NCBI GenBank assembly: GCA_037178675.1
Contig: JAYMGJ010000271.1
Coordinates: 1 to 64,000, forward strand
Reading direction: 5' to 3'
From: Scleroderma bovista
Taxonomy: Eukaryota; Basidiomycota; Agaricomycetes; Boletales; Sclerodermataceae
Length of the DNA stretch: 64,000 nucleotides
The position numbers were made by a program, and so were the translations under genes. The notes below the pieces were generated by a model. It searched no databases and was not told where the DNA came from. It was given only the letters and a program-made list of their open reading frames with translations. This document shows positions 1 to 8,970 of this stretch, piece after piece (the stretch's first letter is position 1; every line of letters begins with the position of its first letter).

Positions 1-348
1 TCACCATGTTCATATTTCTGAAGCACCTGCTCAAGATCCTGAAACACATTGGCTTGTGTTCCAGATTCCTCATACTGCATCACAGAAAGTGCAATAACAT
101 CCTGAGAATTGCCTCTTCCATGTAAACAGAAGTAGGAGTACTCATAAACAATAAGGCATCCTTTGATCATTAAATTAAGTAGAAGGGGAATGGAATTTGC
201 TCACCAACACCATGGAATATCCACTTATGCATAAAGGACATAATAGATGGATCCAACATCAAGGGAAATTGCACAGATTTTCCAATATCAAGTTGTTTCT
301 GTTGATCATGAGATACATTCAGAGAAAAAAAGATCAAATTCATCTTAC

Positions 349-641
349 AAGCTATAAAGAAGATGAAATGTATGAAGAAGAAAAATGCTAATAACACACC
401 AATGCCTGATTGACAAGATGAGAAAAACCATCCACTGATGAAAATAAAACTAACCATCTAATGGATTGAAAATAGGTAAATGAGACAGAATGCCAGAAAA
501 TAGAAGACATGACCAACATCCTAATGGCTTATTAGACCACACTATGATATCATATAAATATTAACTTACTTGCTATAAGAAAATAAAGAAGTATGTTGTT
601 AGAACAGATGAGAATATGAATTGGACATTACAACTGACAGT
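349..641 (-). other. Candidate phase-0 microexons between minisatellite and C-terminal exon, copy A
   Basis: Downstream of the array on the gene strand, a run of intron-like blocks continues, each separated by 3 or 6 nt: ACT at 639-641, CAA at 570-572, GAT at 518-520, ATG at 455-457, a 6-nt block at 400-405 and CTT at 349-351. Each is preceded by AG and followed by GT. The blocks are 48-66 nt, and the first has a CTAAC branch-like site. All lengths are multiples of three, so the frame runs unbroken into the 94-nt exon at 298-205. The same positions exist in copy B. The alternative is one larger intron with cryptic sites. Confidence 0.4.
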
Positions 642-660
642 CTGTGCAGTGAACAAGAGT

Positions 661-1960
661 AAAGTTGGAGTGAAGACAGTGAGAACAGACCAAGCTGCAC
701 CTGCCATGAAATCGCTCACTTCCTGGCAAGCCAACAGGACCAGAGTGGGAGTGATGCAGTGAGAACAGGCCCAGCTGCACCTGCCATGAAATCACTCACA
801 TGCTATCAAGCCAACAGCACCAGAGTGGGAGTGAATGCAGTGAGAACAGGCCCAGCTGCACCTGCCATGAAATCACTCACATGCTATCAAGCCAACAGCA
901 CCAGAGTGGGAGTGAATGCAGTGAGAACAGGCCAGCTGCACCTGCATGAAATCACTCACATGCTGTCAAGCCAACAGGACCAGAGTGGAGTGAATGCAGT
1001 GAGAACAGGCCCAGCTGCACCTGCCATGAAATCACTCACCAACTGTCAAGCCAACAAGACCAGAGTGGGAGTGAATGCAGTGAGAACAGCCCAGCTGCAC
1101 CTGCCATGAAATCACTCACCAACTGTCAAGCCAACAGGACCAGAGTGGGAGTGAATGCAGTGAGAACAGGCCCAGCTGCACCTGCCATGAAATCACTCAC
1201 ATACTGTCAAGCCAACAGGACCAGAGTGGGAGTGAATGCAGTGAGAACAGGCCCAGCTGCACCTGCCATGAAATCACTCACTCGCTATCAAGCCAACAGG
1301 ACCAGAGTGGGAGTGAATGCAGTGAGAACAGGCCCAGCTGCACCTGCCATGAAATCACTCACGTCCTATCAAGCCAACAGCACCAGAGTGGGAGTGAATG
1401 CAGTGAGAACAGGCCCAGCTGCACCTGCCATGAAATCACTCACCAACTGTCAAGCCAACAGGACCAGAGTGGGAGTGAATGCAGTGAGAACAGGCCCAGC
1501 TGCACCTGCCATGGAAGCACTCACTTCCTATCAAGCCAACAGGACCAGAGTGGGAGTGAATGCAGTGAGAACAGGCCCCAGCTGCACCTGCCATGAAATC
1601 ACTCACGTCCTATCAAGCCAACAGGACCAGAGTGGGAGTGAATGCAGTGAGAACAGGCCCAGCTGCACCTGCCATGAAATCACTCACCAACTGTCAAGCC
1701 AACAAGACCAGAGTGGGAGTGAATGCAGTGAGAACAGGCCCAGCTGCACCTGCCATGAAATCACCTCACATACTGTCAAGCCAACAGGACCAGAGTGGGA
1801 GTGAATGCAGTGAGAACAGGCCCAGCTGCACCTGCCATGAAATCACTCACTTCCTGTCAAGCCAACAGGACCAGAGTGGGAGTGAAGGCAGTGAGAACAG
1901 GCCCAGCTGCACCTGTCATGAAATCACTCACAAACTGACAAGGCACAATGACCAGAGAAA
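661..1960 (-). repeat. 81-bp minisatellite, 16 units; intron-like unit plus variable triplet (copy A)
   Basis: Units are spaced 79-82 bp, with variable triplets starting at 720, 800, 881, 960, 1040, 1120, 1201, 1282, 1363, 1444, 1525, 1607, 1688, 1770, 1851 and 1932. On the minus strand each unit reads GTGAG...(C/T)AG and then three free bases before the next GTGAG. Seven different triplets occur (TTT, GAA, TAT, TTG, GAC, CGA, CAT) in otherwise near-identical units, and none is a stop. The block contains a conserved TTCTCAC that could serve as branch site. The last unit (642-719) has diverged over its 3' third yet keeps exactly 78 nt and a terminal AG. On the plus strand, 27-residue repeats are open only because 81 is divisible by three. 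Confidence 0.85.
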
Positions 1961-3276
1961 TGATTTATGAACCATAATGTGCTTAGACTGAATAGAGCAC
2001 CACAGTGTAGTGAATTGATTACCTATAAAATATCAGGTGACATTAATGGCACCACCTGGCATCACCATCTTACCTTTTTGAATGGCATCCATTGGAGTAT
2101 TTCAAGTTCCAGAAGTCTTTTGCTAAAATGATTTCTGCTTGCCAATCTCATGATGTTTCTGCAAACCATTAAAATATCATCTACCTTTCACCACATCAAA
2201 CAGTCCTCTCACCTAACAGCAAATTCAATATTCAAATCAAAATTGACTTGTTGTGCTGATACCACCAGCTTCTGTAGTTCAACCTCATCAAGTGCATTTG
2301 TAGTGCATGTGATGAGTGGACTGCAATCTGCAGCTTCTTCATTCATACCTACATAAAGCAGCATTGTTAGCACACTTACATGAAAGGTCCAGGCAATGAT
2401 AACTCACCACCCAGTGACAAATAGTCCTTTGGTGGGTACTTGCACTCATCCAATTGGTTTTCTATTTTTCCTCTTACCTCACTCAAAATTTGTGGTGCCA
2501 AGCTTCTAGCCTTCAGCATTGCTTCTTTATTTGCATACCTTCATCTCTGAGCCTTCCAATTGCCACCCCCCTCATTGCATCAGCCTTTGTCAACAACACA
2601 ATTACTGGCACTACCCAATCATTATTCAGAACCTTTTATTATCAATCATAATGGAGATTTTTACCATGTTCAGTATTGCACTCATTGAAGAACTGTTCTT
2701 CTGCAGCGACAATTGGCCTCTCGGACTCGCACATTGGAATACAAAACCTGGATCCTGATTTTTAGCTACTTAAGTAGATTTAGGAATGTAGTCTCACCAG
2801 ACAGCATGGATCCGATCCGCTAACTGCCTTTTCGTCGCTCGGTCTGCGATGAATTTCTTCATCGACTCTAATTCACTCACAGAGCCTGACTCGAATCCTG
2901 GTGAGTCATGAAAGACGAAATGTGGATTGCTCCGGAAAATCAGCTCATTCTCGATGTCATGATATCCCCTCTGGGCATTATTAGCTTGTTGGCGACACAT
3001 CCCAGCATCATTAAACGCACCTCCAGAGATCCCTGCACAACCGTAGGATCAAGCTGAGAATATTCGTGCATTACCTTTCAATATTGTGGAGCGAGATATC
3101 CTACCTTTTCGCCTTTTGCATTGAAGACTTCGGGGAGCTCTGTGGTATTGCAAACACGCTGTAAGAGTGTCGTTTTACCAGCATTGGCTCTGCCGATGAC
3201 GAGGACTCTAAAACGACGAATACGGTCGAAGTGCTTTCTGATCGTCCCAGGATCCATGTGAATCATATCATCAGCA

Positions 3277-3990
3277 CCTAGAGAAGAGTCGGTCACCATC
3301 CCGCTAATGTAGGTCCAGTTGATGATATTGGAAATAAGTACCCACCTGCCCTGGAACCCGGGTTACGCTGATCGGTGTTTCTGACGTCCGCAGAATCCAT
3401 GTGAAGCATATCGTCAGCACCTAGAGAGAGGTGTTAGTGGCCACCTTGGTAATGTACGCCATCCAGTCCATGATATTAGAGCCAAGCACTTGCCTGCACT
3501 GGAGACCAGCTGCTCAGTCTTGCTGACGTCCGCAGGGTCCATGTGACGCATATCGTCAGTACCTGGAGAAAAGAGTCGGTCGCCATTTTGTTAATGTATG
3601 TTATTCGGTTCGCGATATTAGACATGAGCACTCACCTGCGCTGAAGCCCACGTCACGCTGCTCAGTGTTTCTGACGTGCGCAGAATCCATGTGAAGCACA
3701 TCGTCAGCACCTGGAGGGAGGAGTTAGTCGCCACCTTGGTAATGTACGCCATCCGGTCCATGATATTGGTCACAAGCACTCACCTGCACCGGAGACCGGC
3801 TGCTGAGTCATTCTGACATCCGCAGGGTCCATGCGGAATATATCGTCAGCACCTGGAGAAAAGAATCGGCATCTTGTTATTCGGTTCACGATATGGGACA
3901 TAAGGCATAAGTCACCTGCGCTGGAGCCCGCATCACGCTGCTCAGAGTTTCTGGCGTCCATAGGATCTATGTGAAGCACATCGTCAGCAT
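3277..3990 (-). repeat. Tandem array of phase-1 repeat exons, copy A
   Basis: Five exons of alternating 75 and 69 nt (3990-3916, 3852-3784, 3710-3636, 3562-3494, 3420-3346) are separated by introns of 63-73 nt, and a sixth homologous segment opens the G1 exon at 3277. Each codes for 23-25 residues like GADDMxHMDPADVR with a trailing SAG. All begin after one codon base and end with one, so exons can be gained or lost without changing frame. Exon 3562-3494 is followed by GCAAGT, a GC-AG intron, where its sisters have GTGAGT. Exons plus introns are similar, so the duplicated unit was exon with intron (about 142 bp). Confidence 0.8.
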
Positions 3991-4255
3991 CTTGATAGAG
4001 GAATCCGTGACCACACTGCTGATGTGCGCTATCCAGTCAACTATATATACTCACTTGCTCTGGGGTTTGAGTGGTGTGACAAGTAGTGGAGGGTGTGTGG
4101 TGGTTGGATTGAAAGCGTTGCAAGGACAACACTGAGGACAACCTCACGAGCAGCCTCACTGATGCAACGAGGTGCACCGCATCGATGGGCGCAACGTGCA
4201 TTCCGATTCTACTCAGATGGGACATCCACCGCATGAGGGTCCCAAACTCCACCAC

Positions 4256-5299
4256 CTAACGGCCCCTTCTCATACCTGCAATGCACACGCTCGACCATCG
4301 TTGACGTCTGATTTGATCAAGAGCTCCTCCAGGTATCTGTGTCATTGACAGTGACTGGCTCCAATCGCCGCCAGTCACATCCACTCGCCACACACGCACG
4401 CCCGTACCACGTTCGCGGCCTTCTGACTCTACTCCTCAGTTGTTTTCAGTTTCTATCGAATCGCTTGAACCATCCACGCGTTCGGGCAGGACATTCGACG
4501 CATTCGATATTGCGTTCGACTCACTCACGAGCCTAGTCCAGCCCTCCCAGGTCTTGCACTCGCACATACTATCTGCCCCTCCCCCCCTCGAGCAGGACTC
4601 CCTGTGCTTCAGGCACATCTCCATTTCGTTTTTATCATGCTGGCATCTTTTTTCAAACTGTAGTGTCTTTTACTTGAACCGCAGTGGGTCCCCACTATCT
4701 CGTCGCCCTCGTTGACTCCATTGGCCACATCTAATATGGTGTCGTCGAAACCTTCAATACACGGTAAGCCTTCTTCGCTGGCTGCCCTCTGCAGGTTCAA
4801 CTGGGCGCCTTTACGACACGCAACCGCGCTCACGATTTGCAGACTGGCCCCTCCCTTGTCACTACCCTCACTCGCGGGCGTCACAACAGCCAACATCGCC
4901 TTTGTGCTGAGTTCTCGTGTCTGATAACGCCGCCGCCGCATCTCCATCACCGCGCCATATGGCCAATACCTACTATATTCACATTCTGGTAGTGACCCCT
5001 GGTAATTTTCATTTACTTAAGTAGTTCACGATGGATGGAGTTGAACACAACTAGCCTCTTTGATATCATTCAGGAGCCGGAATGTATAAAATGTGATACA
5101 TAAACGACTGAAAACGTAAATAGAACAGAATGGGTAGTATAATCAAGAACATTAGTACCAGGAAAGCGACGAGAGGTGGACAACGCTACTATGTAGGGGA
5201 CTACGGCACGACGGTATACGACGGCGGAGCCAAGGTAATAGAGAGAGAAGCGAACATGTAGCACATATCCGCTAAGGGATGTATGTCCAAGTGGTAACG
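4256..5299. other. Upstream region of GTPase copy A; no gene recognised
   Basis: The stretch aligns with about 14826-16270 in copy B. Both strands carry open frames up to about 110 codons (for example minus strand 4950-4609), rich in Arg, Ser and Thr, but frames differ between the copies and no family is recognisable. It lies between the start of the GTPase gene and the 3' end of the EPL1 relic, so promoter and terminator of the two genes are expected here, but I cannot point to a specific element. Confidence 0.4.
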
Positions 5300-6900
5300 A
5301 AGGATCACATCAGACCTGATCAGTAACCTCCCTGTGAACTCAGTACAGGTTGCTGATGCTGGATAGACAGCGACGACATCTTCATCGCGGGCGTTGGCGG
5401 AGGACGAGGCGGCGTTTGATGCGGCGGTAGGGCGAGAGTGGCACTGGGCAGATGGGATGGACTATTACGTTGTAAGCGCGGAGACAGTGAAAGGGCGGGG
5501 ATGTCGTCTGGACGCCCCCATGATGGCCGGCCGACCGACTGCCCGGTTGCCGTTTGCTGATGGGGTACGAGTAGGAAGAATACCGGGAGAATTGTGAGGG
5601 CTAGACAACCCCGTCGCGCCACCCACGTCTTGCCCGTTCCCGAGCGTCGGTGTCTGCTGCATCGGTGACCCATTCTACTCTCTCCCAGGAGGAGGCTTCA
5701 GATTTACATTGATCCCTGCGCCCAATTGCATATTGAAATGTGTCCCGTTAGGTACCAGGTAATGCTTGAATCTGCCGACCAGGCGTTGGCTGAATCGCTG
5801 AAGTCGGATCTTGACCTAGAGCAAGTACCATCCCCTATTTTTGCGTCGGTTGCGGCGAAAAAGGCCATTAGGTTATCAAGGGGCCTGCACATAAGCACCA
5901 TTTGGGATCACATACCCGTTGATTGGGCTGTGATACTCGTTCAAGGGAAGGAAGATAGGCTGCTGAATATCGGCTTTCTGTCGTGGAGGAGACCCAATTG
6001 CCGTCTGTACACCTGTTGCTGGCAGAGCGCTGACCACAGATTAACGCCTGAAGAGGTGTTATTGCAAGTGAAACACACCTCCACGACATCCTCGTAGCCG
6101 TGGTCCCTCTCCTTGCGACGCGCAAGATCACGTTCCATGGCCGCGTTAATAAGACTGAGTCGCTCCTTCGGTCGGATAACGGCTTCCATAGCTACTATTG
6201 GCGACGCTACATCACTATCCCTAGGACGAAGCTTGAGTCCTAGTAGACGACTGAAAGGATGTTATCAGGTGACTTGAGTCAGGGAAAGAGAGATTCGACA
6301 TTCGGCTTCTTCACCACACGCTCCTTGTCGTGTAACAATTGGTCATTATCATTCGTGTTCAGCGATGGGAACTTGCGTTTAAGTTCGGCGAACTCGAGTC
6401 TTTTCTCGCATTGTCCTTTTTCAGGGTTTCGTGCTCGAGTAATGATTTGGCCAGGCCAACTTGCAAACGAATAGTTTGTCGGAAGAAGTGACTTGAGAGT
6501 CGCGAGTCTTCCGGACGGACTCGATCTCTCGGCGACGGAAGCATATGTACGACTCGTTGGTGTCCGTCTCGTCGAACTATAAAAGTGATTATAAGAAGGG
6601 TCATCCAAGTGTCTGAGCCGGGAAACTGACATTCAGCGTTGGGATGATTCTATGGCGACCCCGCTCAGTCCTGCGTTCGCGCCAATGTCGATAGACTGCC
6701 ATTGCCACGCGCAGTAATCGTGCTGGTGGAGGCATCCAAGCTTGTACTGAAAACGGTGCGACGAGGCCGATATACTAGATTTCCACTTCTTGAAGGATTC
6801 TCAATGGGATCTTGATGGGATCGGCGCATTTGGAGAATTTGGAGCAAAGGCTCGATCTCCGAGGCCCCCGCGAAGCGCCCACTAGACACCTCACGTGATG
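5300..6900 (-). pseudogene. EPL1 (enhancer of polycomb-like) relic, copy A
   Basis: Minus-strand remains of EPL1, the scaffold subunit of the NuA4 histone acetyltransferase. Recognisable pieces, compared with the fuller copy B, are an N-terminal EIEPLLQILQ block near 6860, the RTRAS/ICFRHRE region near 6580-6500 (frameshifted), the block ending KRKFPSL near 6370, the charged helix RPKERLSLINAAMERDLARR near 6180-6120, and the Pro/Ser-rich C-terminus at 5670-5330. Two large segments present in copy B are missing: the STGVVDNYEE to PPFSDYQD part (B about 19290-18690) and the ERWRFDQDDDPAV part (B about 17930-17010). EPL1 is normally single copy and essential, so a healthy gene should exist elsewhere. 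Confidence 0.75.
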
Positions 6901-6960
6901 ATACACGTGAGGACCGAGCAGGGGCAAATCGAAGAAGAATTGAGCAGCCCTCTTGCCTCG

Positions 6961-7080
6961 ACCATCCACTCCCACAACTGGCCAGGAGGCTGGCAAATCG
7001 ACCTTCTCTCCCACCAATCTCTCTAGTCGGATCACCAGCGATTTCTGCTTCTCTTTCCTAGGCTTCCCCCACCGACTGCC
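6961..7080. repeat. Shared 5'-flank segment (second copy at 27403-27495)
   Basis: About 100 bp beginning with ccactcccacaactggccag and ending near ctaggcttc is found here directly beside the 5' end of EPL1 copy A, and again at 27403-27495 just before the start of the SAMHD1-like gene. It is non-coding in both places. Its position suggests it was the intergenic promoter between divergently oriented EPL1 and SAMHD1 genes. In copy B the two genes are now separated by about 8 kb containing the Tnp2 element. Confidence 0.6.
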
Positions 7081-7104
7081 AAGACAGACAGTGAACATCT
7101 CAGA

Positions 7105-7616
7105 GCAATCAAGAGTAAGGCAAGAGTGGTTCTCAATGGAGGTGCATATCTATGTGGTGAAGTTGATGCCCAAGTATGTGCCTCTACTGCCTTGTATTCT
7201 GTACACAACTAATGTGTTATTCAAGGGAAAAGCAAGTAACTTTGCTCATGATGCATTGAAATATGTTTGTTTCACAGTATATTATGGTAACTCAGTGAAA
7301 TCCCTCCACCAGTTCCCCAAATTCCAGAAATATGTTCCATACAATGTGCTTCTTGTTGTTGTGGCCATCATAAGGACCTATTGCCTTGTGTGCTGAGGTG
7401 ACAGTAACTGTTCCATAGATTCATGAAGTTCTCTGCATATACAAGACACATGGATTCATTCCAAAAGAATCAAAAGTCAGCAGCAAAACCCTTGATACTG
7501 CATATAAAATGATGGTTCCCAAACTCCAAGCTGTCCTGGCCCACACATACCACAGCCCTAAAATTAATGCTATGCTTGAGGAGTGGATGAATGTTGGGAT
7601 GTAAGTACTATCATGC
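7105..7616 (+). pseudogene. DUF6532-like gene fragment
   Basis: Plus-strand frame with sequence FKGKASNFAHDALKYVCF and FPKFQKYVPYNVLL, followed after a stop at 7394-7396 by a second segment (about 7430-7608) ending EEWMNVGM just before a GTAAGT donor. The pattern of an alanine/leucine helix, a Phe-Pro-x-x-F motif, and a helix leading to a Glu-Glu-W end resembles the DUF6532 family that is common and expanded in agaricomycetes; function there is unknown. Only the C-terminal half is visible and the frame is interrupted, so I treat it as a relic. Family assignment is from memory of the pattern and is not secure. Confidence 0.35.
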
Positions 7617-7619
7617 TAT

Positions 7620-8240
7620 CTATCCTTCCAGCTTACTGTAATTCACACATGGAAAATCAGGACAGGATATGCTTCGGCCACAGATGAAACAGGACATGAC
7701 AGTAATCATTTTGATATCATTTTAGACTAATATTTCTCTATCATCTAGTATCCCCTAGATTGTGACACATTTTGGTTGCAATACATGCTGCAGTGACACC
7801 TATACAGGATGGTGATAGTGTGACAATATTATACAGTTCAACGACAGTGTGACAGAGTGATACAATTCAATGACACCACAACAGTGACACAACTCCACAA
7901 CAGTGCAACAGCAATGGTTGGATACAGGCTGGACAGCAGGCTACACACACTACAGACTACTGTTGTACAGCCCCAGACAACACCTTATGGACTTGGTGAA
8001 CTGTACAGGCATGTCTCAGGGTCAAGTGAATGTAATTAGTGCACAGATTTATCAATATTAAGTAAGGTCTGTACACTACCTGAGGTTGCATAGTGACCTG
8101 TACAGAACTGTGATGTGCCTGTGATGCAACTGTACAGTGGTGGACCTACCTGTGCTGCTGTAAGCACTGTGACAACATGTACAGACCTGTCCAGTCACTT
8201 ACCAGTTCACTGATGCAGATGCCTTCAATGGTGCTTGGGC
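7620..8240. other. Non-coding AT-rich stretch with short direct repeats
   Basis: No gene is visible. Between about 7780 and 8180 the motifs gtgacac, tacagttcaa and tgtacag recur irregularly, giving a degraded short-repeat texture. No terminal repeats or target duplication were found. Confidence 0.5.
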
Positions 8241-8654
8241 TCACCTTCTGTCTGAAATCCTCTCCAAGCAAGGTAAAGAAAGCACTTCACTGGAGTGCCC
8301 ATTTGGGATGTGCTCAAACACATCCTTAGACAATGGATTGTTGTAGAAGTCCTCAATGGAGTAGGACTTGGTGGTCTCTTCCAAAGCAGTCCCTTCATCT
8401 GCAACATGGTTCTCCAGACTATATTGCAGCCACTCACAAGCTTGGCAGACATGTCCAGTGTAGTTCTCCATCATATTTTGGGCATGCAAATGAGTTTTCT
8501 TGCCATCTTCCCTGGCCTGGAGGGTTTTGCCCAAGGTTGATGTTTCTACTTCAGTAGGTGTTCTCCCTTTCTGTTTCTGTTTTTGGGGGCTCTCAGGCAC
8601 AGCAGCCTGCTGCCAGGTGAGGATTATATCATGCAGATGGGACCACTTGGACAT
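8241..8654 (-). CDS. Hypothetical exon, minus strand
   Basis: A 137-codon frame opening with MSKWSHLHDIILTWQQAA and ending just past a GTGAGC donor at about 8254, so it is probably one exon of a spliced gene. It is hydrophilic, with several Glu/Lys/Gln stretches, a CQACEWLQYSLEN segment and no recognisable domain. It lies about 320 bp downstream of the C-terminal exon of GTPase copy B on the same strand, so it could be a further 3' exon of that gene or an independent small gene. I found no clear acceptor for the next exon. Confidence 0.35.
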   Translation of the reverse strand: MSKWSHLHDIILTWQQAAVPESPQKQKQKGRTPTEVETSTLGKTLQAREDGKKTHLHAQNMMENYTGHVCQACEWLQYSLENHVADEGTALEETTKSYSIEDFYNNPLSKDVFEHIPNGHSSEVLSLPCLERISDRR

Positions 8655-8970
8655 GAAGAGGCTAGATGATGGGCATCAAGCATCAAAAGGGAATTCCATC
8701 AGATGCTTTGAAATTGCACATTGAAGGGGGGCATTTAGAGAAAATCAATGAGGTCCCTCTGTTGCACATCAAGGGGTACATTCATCATTGCAAACTTCTT
8801 TTCCAAATCATCTAGTAGGGGTACATTTGGAACAAATCAATGGGCTCCTTCCTTTGCACATCTAGGGGGTAGATTTTGCTAGTCTAGCAGTGGTCTAGCA
8901 CCAATGGACTTTCCAACTCCTTGTTAGAATGGTTGCTCATTTGAATTTATTAGCTATAAAAAAAGTTAGA
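8655..8970. other. Spacer with two degraded direct repeats
   Basis: No gene seen. Two or three imperfect copies of a block containing gtacccct, gatgtgcaa and cattgattt occur between 8745 and 8880. Confidence 0.4.

Larger units (their letters stand above)
1..4255 (-). pseudogene. P-loop GTPase gene with repeated exons, copy A (frameshifted, cut by window edge)
   Basis: Minus-strand multi-exon gene of a basidiomycete MMR_HSR1/AIG1-like GTPase family. Exons I can place: repeat exons 3990-3916, 3852-3784, 3710-3636, 3562-3494 and 3420-3346; G-domain exons 3277-3105 (G1 motif GRANAGKTT), 2970-2798 (G3, DSPG), 2747-2665, and 2610-2408 (G4, TKAD); then exons near 2340-2215 and 2165-2080. After the minisatellite come C-terminal exons 298-205 and 160-<1, in the same frame. 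Exon 2610-2408 has lost one base near 2531 relative to copy B, which shifts the frame after the G4 motif, so this copy is probably a pseudogene. The N-terminal exon (about 4255-4055) is uncertain because its phase does not join cleanly to the first repeat exon. Predicted role is GTP binding and hydrolysis; the biological function is unknown. Confidence 0.7.
1..6960. repeat. Segmental duplication, copy A
   Basis: This segment is the shorter of two tandem, same-orientation copies; the partner is about 8990-19450. Matching order is clear by eye: the C-terminal exons near 1-300, the 81-bp minisatellite, the GTPase exons, an upstream non-coding stretch, then an EPL1 relic. Copy A has a shorter minisatellite (16 units against 38) and two large deletions in EPL1. 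The left end is cut by the window, so the true length is unknown. Divergence is substantial (many substitutions and indels), so the event is not recent. Confidence 0.85.

Noticed and set aside
170..457. 95-codon minus-strand frame with a hydrophobic start that looks like a membrane segment
   Set aside because: It reads through two probable introns; the hydrophobic part is pyrimidine-rich intron DNA. Only the part from 298 to 205 is taken as exon.
759..1970. Long plus-strand frames coding 27-residue repeats (GVNAVRTGPAAPA type) in minisatellite A
   Set aside because: They are open because the unit is 27 codons long. Single-base indels break the frame repeatedly, there is no start context or flanking gene, and the sequence is better explained as intron-like units of the minus-strand GTPase gene.
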